From: Planctomycetota bacterium
GTDB taxonomy: Bacteria; Planctomycetota; UBA1135; GCA-002686595
Length of the DNA stretch: 54,549 nt
Direction of reading: 5' to 3'
Assembly: GCA_028823395.1 (NCBI GenBank)
Contig: JAPKBO010000004.1
Coordinates: 1-54,549 of the forward strand
The position numbers and the translations under genes were made by a program. Positions 49,437 through 54,549 of the stretch are shown piece by piece (within the stretch, counting starts at the first letter, position 1; each line of letters opens with the position of its first letter). Below the pieces are notes generated by a model. That model did no database searches. It was not told the DNA's origin and worked only from the letters and a program-made list of their open reading frames with translations.

Positions 49437-50396
49437 CTAGCCCCCGATCAGGCCCTGCGCACGCTTGGCCGCATGCGTGGAGGGGAAGCGTTTGACCACC
49501 GACTCCAAGCTCTTCTTGGCCTTCTTGATACCCCGATTGGAGACTAGCTGGAGGGCCCGGCCGAGGGCCTCAGCTGCCTCGATCTCGTTCTGGATAGCCT
49601 CATCGTTCTTGATTTCGCGTTGGCGTTCCAAAATCGATTCACCCAGCGGATGGCGTTTCAATTCCTTCGCCAGGGACTCCAATGCGGCCAGGCTCTGCCC
49701 GAAGTCACCGCGACCAATAGCTGCGTCGATCTGCTTACGCAGGTCCGCCACGTGAGCCGTGAGACACTCTTCGAGTGCGCCGGCGCCTGCGCTTCCCGCC
49801 GCCTTCTCGATCAGTTTGAAAGCATCGGCCAACTCGCCACCCGCTGCAGCTTCGAGGGCTTTCGGAGGCGCCCCATCGATCTCCCCTCGCCAGGAAAGAA
49901 CGGCGTTGGGTCCGGCGCGGTCCGCACCGACCAGGGCGGCCTTAATGTGTTTATTGGTGAGAGCGCTCGGGTGACCGTGCCATACCAGGCGACCCTCAGG
50001 ATTGAGCAGATAGCTGTGGGGTATCCCCTTCTGGCCCACCATCGCGCCCAGCTTACCTCCAGCCTTTGAGCCGCTGGCCACGGGGAAGGGCAGGTCGTAC
50101 TGCTCCACGTAGGGCACAACCTTGCTCGCCGGTTCATTCGACAAGGCCAGCACCATGAGGCCATTCTCTCGGTTTTCGTTCCAGACATCCTTGAGGTGAG
50201 GCCACGCCCCACGACAAGGGGGTCACCAGGTCGCCCAGGCCTCGATCAAGACTGCCCGGCCCTTGAGGGACTGCAGTGAGGGGGTCTGGCCCAGATGCCG
50301 GGACCAACTCTCGGCATCAATCTCCGGAGACATGGGATCCTCAGCTGGAGCGAGGGCGAGCAGCGGAAGGGCGGCGATCAGGGCGAGTCGGTTCAT
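49437..50396 (-). CDS. Secreted TlpA/thioredoxin-like selenoprotein (U-P-P-C active site) with helical C-terminal extension; in-frame UGA at 50225..50223
   Basis: Continuous reading MNRLALIAALPLLALAPAEDPMSPEIDAESWSRHLGQTPSLQSLKGRAVLIEAWATW-UGA-PPCRGAWPHLKDVWNENRENGLMVLALSNEPASKVV...GIPHSYLLNPEGRLVWHG. UGA sits exactly at the first Cys of WATWCPPC; the cis-Pro region follows. The track splits it into 50223..50546 and 49437..50156. Confidence 0.93.
50189..50219 (-). promoter_or_regulatory. Putative bacterial SECIS hairpin of the TlpA-like selenoprotein
   Basis: Minus strand CCTTG-tc-GTGGGGC-[GTG]-GCCTCAC-ct-CAAGG: 12 pairs (one G-U) with a 2x2 internal loop; loop G is the 18th nt after the UGA. 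Confidence 0.75.
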
Positions 50397-50638
50397 GGGA
50401 GTTCTCTGGAGAAAAAGGGCGCGCTCAGGGCACGCGTCGATTGTACGCCAGGGGCTGGCACCGTGGAAATATGGGTCTGGGATGCCGTGAAGTGTATTTC
50501 CTTGGCTGCTGGTCATCCCGAGTAGCCATGCGGTGCGGCACGGCACTACTCTGGAAGCCCCGGGATGAAACCGAGCCGGTTGGTGAACCTACCTCCCGAG
50601 CAAGCGTTTCTTCCCGCCTACCCATTCTTGTGCTCGAC

Positions 50639-53600
50639 ATGATCCATCCTGCTGCCGCAGCGTCCCTACTAGCTCTCTGCCTCCCTGCCCTCGCGCCTGC
50701 ACAGGGCCAAGAGATCGGATTTGGCGAGGTGTTCGCCCTCTCGGAGAACCGACGGGCAACCCTTGAGCAACTCATTCCCGGCACCGCGGACTACTACTAT
50801 TACAGCTGCCTGCAACTCCAGCATGAGGGGAAGCTTAGCGAGGTACCCGCGCTTCTCGAGATGTGGATCAAGCGCCACGGACGAGACGCACGTGTGCGAG
50901 AAATCGAGAACCGGCAGGCCCTGAAGAGGGTGGACGCATCCGGCGATCCCAACGGGGCCTCCTCCTGGGAACGCTCACGAAATTACCTAATTCAGCAGTT
51001 GGGCTTGAGCTTCGATCACACCCGAGAGAAGGCCGTGGACGAAGTCGATCTTCTGAGTTCTCTCGATCCGAGCCGCATTGCCCCAAAGGTGTGGGATGAC
51101 AATGCGCGCCGCCGCCATCCGGATTCCCTTGAGGGATTCGGAGCCCGTCAACTGAAATCCCTAGCCGCAGGAAAACTCAGCGACCGCCAGCTAACGGAAC
51201 TCCTGAAGCGCCTGCAACGACCGGATTTCCCCGGTCTTGCGGAACTCGTGGTACGACAGCTGAAATCCAAATCCAGCAGCAAATTTGGTGCCCTTGACAT
51301 CCATGACGAGCTCCTCCTCGAGCAGCTTGAGGCCTGTGTAAGGAGAATGCCCAAGCTGCTGAATGATCCCGCCTTCGTTTCCGTGTACCTGACCAAACTA
51401 CGCCCCAGCGATGATGTGGACTGGACCAGCAACTCAGCCGAGCGGGAGGCGTTCCTCAACCGTCTGTGGGCCTTCGCGCAACGCCTGGATCCAGCCCACA
51501 ACGACCTCAAGGCACACGTACTACAGCACCGACTCGTGCATGACCTGGGTCAGGGACGGCCCAACCGCAAGACTCTGATGGAGTTCCTGCAATTGCCGCG
51601 CCGCACGCCCTTAGCCAATCCCGAGTGGCTGAAGACGCAACGTAACGCAGAGATCGTCGAGAAACCCAACTCCTCTCTCACCCCCCTTGGGTCTGCAGGG
51701 GGCGAAGAGACGCTTGTCCACGCTTACCTGCAGCACTTCTTCGGTCAGGAAGATAGCTGGGAGGCCTTCAGCCCCTATCTCAAGGCCGATTACCTGCGCC
51801 GCCTGTTTGCAGAAACGCAAATCCTCGCGGGCACCGGCGACATGGAGCGCTGGTACTCATTGATCGACGACCCGTCCTACTACGAAGCCCTCGAAAATCG
51901 GGTGGAGCTAGAGTTTCCCGCTACCCAGACAACCGAGTTCGCGACGGGTGCGGCAGTCGCCCTGGATCTGAACATCAAGAACGTCAAGACCCTGCTCGTC
52001 AAGGTCTTTGAAATCGACGCCCTGACTTATGCCTTAGCAGAGAACAAGGAAGTTGATGCATCCATCGATCTTGATGGGCTAGTAGCGGGTGCGGAGACCA
52101 CCTACGCCTACGATGCTCCGAGCTTGCGCCGCATCAAGAGGCACTTCGAATTCCCCGGCCTGACCGAAGCCGGAGTGTATGTGATTGACTTCATCGGTGG
52201 TGGCATCTCGAGCCGGGCAGTCATCCGCAAAGGACACCTCGAGATTCGAGAGCGGGACAGCTCGGCCGGCCACGTGTTTGAGGTGGTCGACCTTGCAGGT
52301 GTCCCTTGCCCCGACGCCGCCCTCTACTTTGGTGGGCAACGCTATGAGGCCGATGGTGATGGAATCATCATCTTCCCCTACTCCACCAAGTCCGGCCGCA
52401 AGTCCGTCGTGGTGACGGCGGGAGGGTCCGTTGCCGTACATGGGTTCTCCCATCGCTCAGAGTCCTACTCCCTCAAATCGGGGTTCTACGTGGATCGCGA
52501 ATCCCTCCTGGCCGGCCGGCAAGCCAAATTGCTTGTCAATCCGCGCCTCGAGGTCAACGGTAAGCGAACCTCACTCGACCTGCTCAAGAATGTCACGCTG
52601 CACCTAAGGGCCAGGACACTGGACGGCACCGAGACAGCACTCGAGGTACGCGATGTCCAGTTGCGGGAAGGGCATGAGTGGGTGCATGAATTCCGGGTCC
52701 CCGAGAACCTCAGCAGCTTGCAGGTAAGCCTCACAGCCAAGGTCGATGTTCTGACTGAAGCCAAGACCCAAGCGGTCTCAAGCGACTCCAAGAGCTTCGC
52801 GGTCAACTCCATCGACGCCTCAGCCCAGGTGGACTGCCCGATCCTGGGTCAAGATTCGTCGGGTTACTTCATCGATCTCCTTGGTAAGAACGGTGAACCC
52901 AAGGCCGGGCGCATTCTCAGCCTCAGCCTGCGCCACCAGGACTACCGGGACACACTTAGCATTCAGTTGAAGACCGACGGGGCAGGACGCCTGCACTTGG
53001 GGAACCTGATCGGCATCGATTCTTTGAGGTCCTCGGGCCTGCCGGGCGGCATTGGTGAGTGGTCACTGCAGTCCAGACGTCAGACGTCCTCGAGGCAGGT
53101 GCGGGGTCAAGAGGGAGACGTTCTGCGTGTCCCCTACACGGGAGAAATGGAGCGCCTAGGCCCCGACGAAGTATCGCTGCTCGAACTACGGGGCACGACA
53201 CCAGTGGCCAACCGCAGCGGGAACGTAAGCCTGGAAAATGGATACGTCACACTCTCGCAGCTTGCAGCCGGAGACTACGATCTGCTCCTGAAGGAAACAG
53301 GTGACCACGTCCGGGTAAGTGTGACCGCCGGCGAGCGGCAGGGGCGTTGGTCTGTAGGCGCCAGTCGCGCGCTGGAACTGGAGGCCCTACCGCTTCAAAT
53401 AACGAGCGCGGCCATGCAGGGCGACGATCTCGTGATTCAGTTGGCTGGGATCAATCCGTACACGCGACTGCACGTCGTGACCTCCCGCTTCGACCCCGCC
53501 TTCGATGCGTTCACCAGCCTTGCTCCTCCGGGTCCTGCGTCGGGCCGCACTCAATCCCTCCGGCCGACGTCCTCCGAGTTCCACTCTGGGCGACAGATCG

Positions 53601-54549
53601 GTGAGGAGTATCGGTACATCCTGGAACGACGCTATGCCAAGACCTACCCGGGCAACATGCTTTCGCGTCCCGGCTTGCTCCTGAATCCCTGGGTCCTGCA
53701 GGACACAAACGACCTTATAGGCCTCGGCGGCGGCGCAGGTGGAGTATTTGGCGGCCGCATGGGTGGAAAGGCCGGAGGGAGAGGCATCGGTAAGCAGAAG
53801 GAGAAGCAAGGTACGGGCCAGGCACCGGGGATCTTCCCGAACCTCGAATTCCTGGAGCAACCCTCAACGGTCCTCACCAATCTACGACCGGACTCCGACG
53901 GGGCCTTGCGCATTCCGGGTGCGCGGCTCGGCACGGGCGGCCTGATCCAGGTTCTAGCCTCTAACGGTGAGGACATGGTGCAGCGCCGGGTGACGCGCAC
54001 AGGCGCGGCCCTGCAGAGCCGCGACCGCCGACTGGCCAACGGAATGGCTCCGGAGGCCCACTTCAGTCAGAAGCGGCGCATGGTGTTTCTGGCCCCTGGC
54101 GAGGAGACGACCCTCTCGGACAAGGCCGGTTCAGATCTCGCGTCCTATGAAACCCTTGGGGACGTGTTCGACCTGTTCATGACACTGCGCCCGGACCTGG
54201 ATCTGGGCTCCTTCGAATTTCTCCTCGACTGGCCGCAGATGGATGAGGAGGCGAAGGCGAGCGCCTACTCCGAGTTCGCCTGCCACGAAATGCACATGTT
54301 CTTGTACGAGAAGGATCCCGATTTCTTCTCTCAGGTGGTACGGCCCTTCCTGGCCAACAAGGCGGACAAGACCTTCATGGATCTGTGGTTCCTGGACGGG
54401 GACCTGAGCGCGTTTCTCGATCCCTGGTCCTTCTCACGGCTCAACACCCTTGAGCAGATCCTGCTGACTGATCGCGAGGAGGGCATCAGCGGAAACGTCT
54501 CTCGCTTGATCGGCGACCGCATAGCCCTAGCTCCTCCTGCGCCAGCGAC
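50639..54549 (+). CDS. Large secreted protein, possibly with macroglobulin-like beta domains, truncated at window end
   Basis: MIHPAAAASLLALCLPALAPAQGQEIGFGEVF... signal peptide; frame stays open over 1303 codons to the window edge; repeated beta-sandwich-like segments (AVALDLNIKNVKTLLVKVFEIDAL); Gly-rich insert GLGGGAGGVFGGRMGGKAGGRGIG. The track omits it because it has no stop in the window. Confidence 0.8.
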   Translation, partial: MIHPAAAASLLALCLPALAPAQGQEIGFGEVFALSENRRATLEQLIPGTADYYYYSCLQLQHEGKLSEVPALLEMWIKRHGRDARVREIENRQALKRVDASGDPNGASSWERSRNYLIQQLGLSFDHTREKAVDEVDLLSSLDPSRIAPKVWDDNARRRHPDSLEGFGARQLKSLAAGKLSDRQLTELLKRLQRPDFPGLAELVVRQLKSKSSSKFGALDIHDELLLEQLEACVRRMPKLLNDPAFVSVYLTKLRPSDDVDWTSNSAEREAFLNRLWAFAQRLDPAHNDLKAHVLQHRLVHDLGQGRPNRKTLMEFLQLPRRTPLANPEWLKTQRNAEIVEKPNSSLTPLGSAGGEETLVHAYLQHFFGQEDSWEAFSPYLKADYLRRLFAETQILAGTGDMERWYSLIDDPSYYEALENRVELEFPATQTTEFATGAAVALDLNIKNVKTLLVKVFEIDALTYALAENKEVDASIDLDGLVAGAETTYAYDAPSLRRIKRHFEFPGLTEAGVYVIDFIGGGISSRAVIRKGHLEIRERDSSAGHVFEVVDLAGVPCPDAALYFGGQRYEADGDGIIIFPYSTKSGRKSVVVTAGGSVAVHGFSHRSESYSLKSGFYVDRESLLAGRQAKLLVNPRLEVNGKRTSLDLLKNVTLHLRARTLDGTETALEVRDVQLREGHEWVHEFRVPENLSSLQVSLTAKVDVLTEAKTQAVSSDSKSFAVNSIDASAQVDCPILGQDSSGYFIDLLGKNGEPKAGRILSLSLRHQDYRDTLSIQLKTDGAGRLHLGNLIGIDSLRSSGLPGGIGEWSLQSRRQTSSRQVRGQEGDVLRVPYTGEMERLGPDEVSLLELRGTTPVANRSGNVSLENGYVTLSQLAAGDYDLLLKETGDHVRVSVTAGERQGRWSVGASRALELEALPLQITSAAMQGDDLVIQLAGINPYTRLHVVTSRFDPAFDAFTSLAPPGPASGRTQSLRPTSSEFHSGRQIGEEYRYILERRYAKTYPGNMLSRPGLLLNPWVLQDTNDLIGLGGGAGGVFGGRMGGKAGGRGIGKQKEKQGTGQAPGIFPNLEFLEQPSTVLTNLRPDSDGALRIPGARLGTGGLIQVLASNGEDMVQRRVTRTGAALQSRDRRLANGMAPEAHFSQKRRMVFLAPGEETTLSDKAGSDLASYETLGDVFDLFMTLRPDLDLGSFEFLLDWPQMDEEAKASAYSEFACHEMHMFLYEKDPDFFSQVVRPFLANKADKTFMDLWFLDGDLSAFLDPWSFSRLNTLEQILLTDREEGISGNVSRLIGDRIALAPPAPA

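Noticed and set aside
50223-50546. Pseudogene or sequencing-error explanation for the split thioredoxin
   Set aside because: The only disruption is a UGA exactly at the redox Cys, with intact frame on both sides, a SECIS-like hairpin at the right spacing, and selA/selD in the same window.

Overview
54.5 kb of a GC-rich, densely packed bacterial chromosome. Gene content (two sulfatases, tandem secretins, DUF-type exported proteins, a large secreted protein) suggests a Planctomycetota-like organism; that assignment is inference. Both strands carry housekeeping genes (kdsA, ybeY, PgpH-like HD protein, phoH, cdsA, uppS, purA, pnp, rpsO, dihydroorotase) alongside accessory genes. The strongest result is a selenium story that the ORF track hides. 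selA and selD are adjacent. selD reads upstream through an in-frame UGA (MSPEQKRLTDYAAGAG-U-AAKMPMGQ), so the tracked ORF lacks its true N-terminus and SelD is itself a selenoprotein. About 49 kb away, two fragments in the track (50223..50546 and 49437..50156, minus strand) join through one UGA into a single secreted TlpA/thioredoxin-like protein with a WATW-U-PPC active site and a helical C-terminal extension. Both UGAs are followed at 17 or 33 nt by a hairpin with a GU-starting triloop, matching bacterial SECIS expectations. Other points of interest: a three-SPFH plus P-type ATPase operon; tandem paralogous secretins with a GspK-like protein; a membrane spermidine-synthase-like / LytS / LytTR operon; an FtsX-type ABC with a zinc-type binding protein; a sulfatase start codon in the loop of an intrinsic terminator; and a hairpin-rich 600-nt intergenic region. 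No rRNA, convincing tRNA, CRISPR or mobile element was found.
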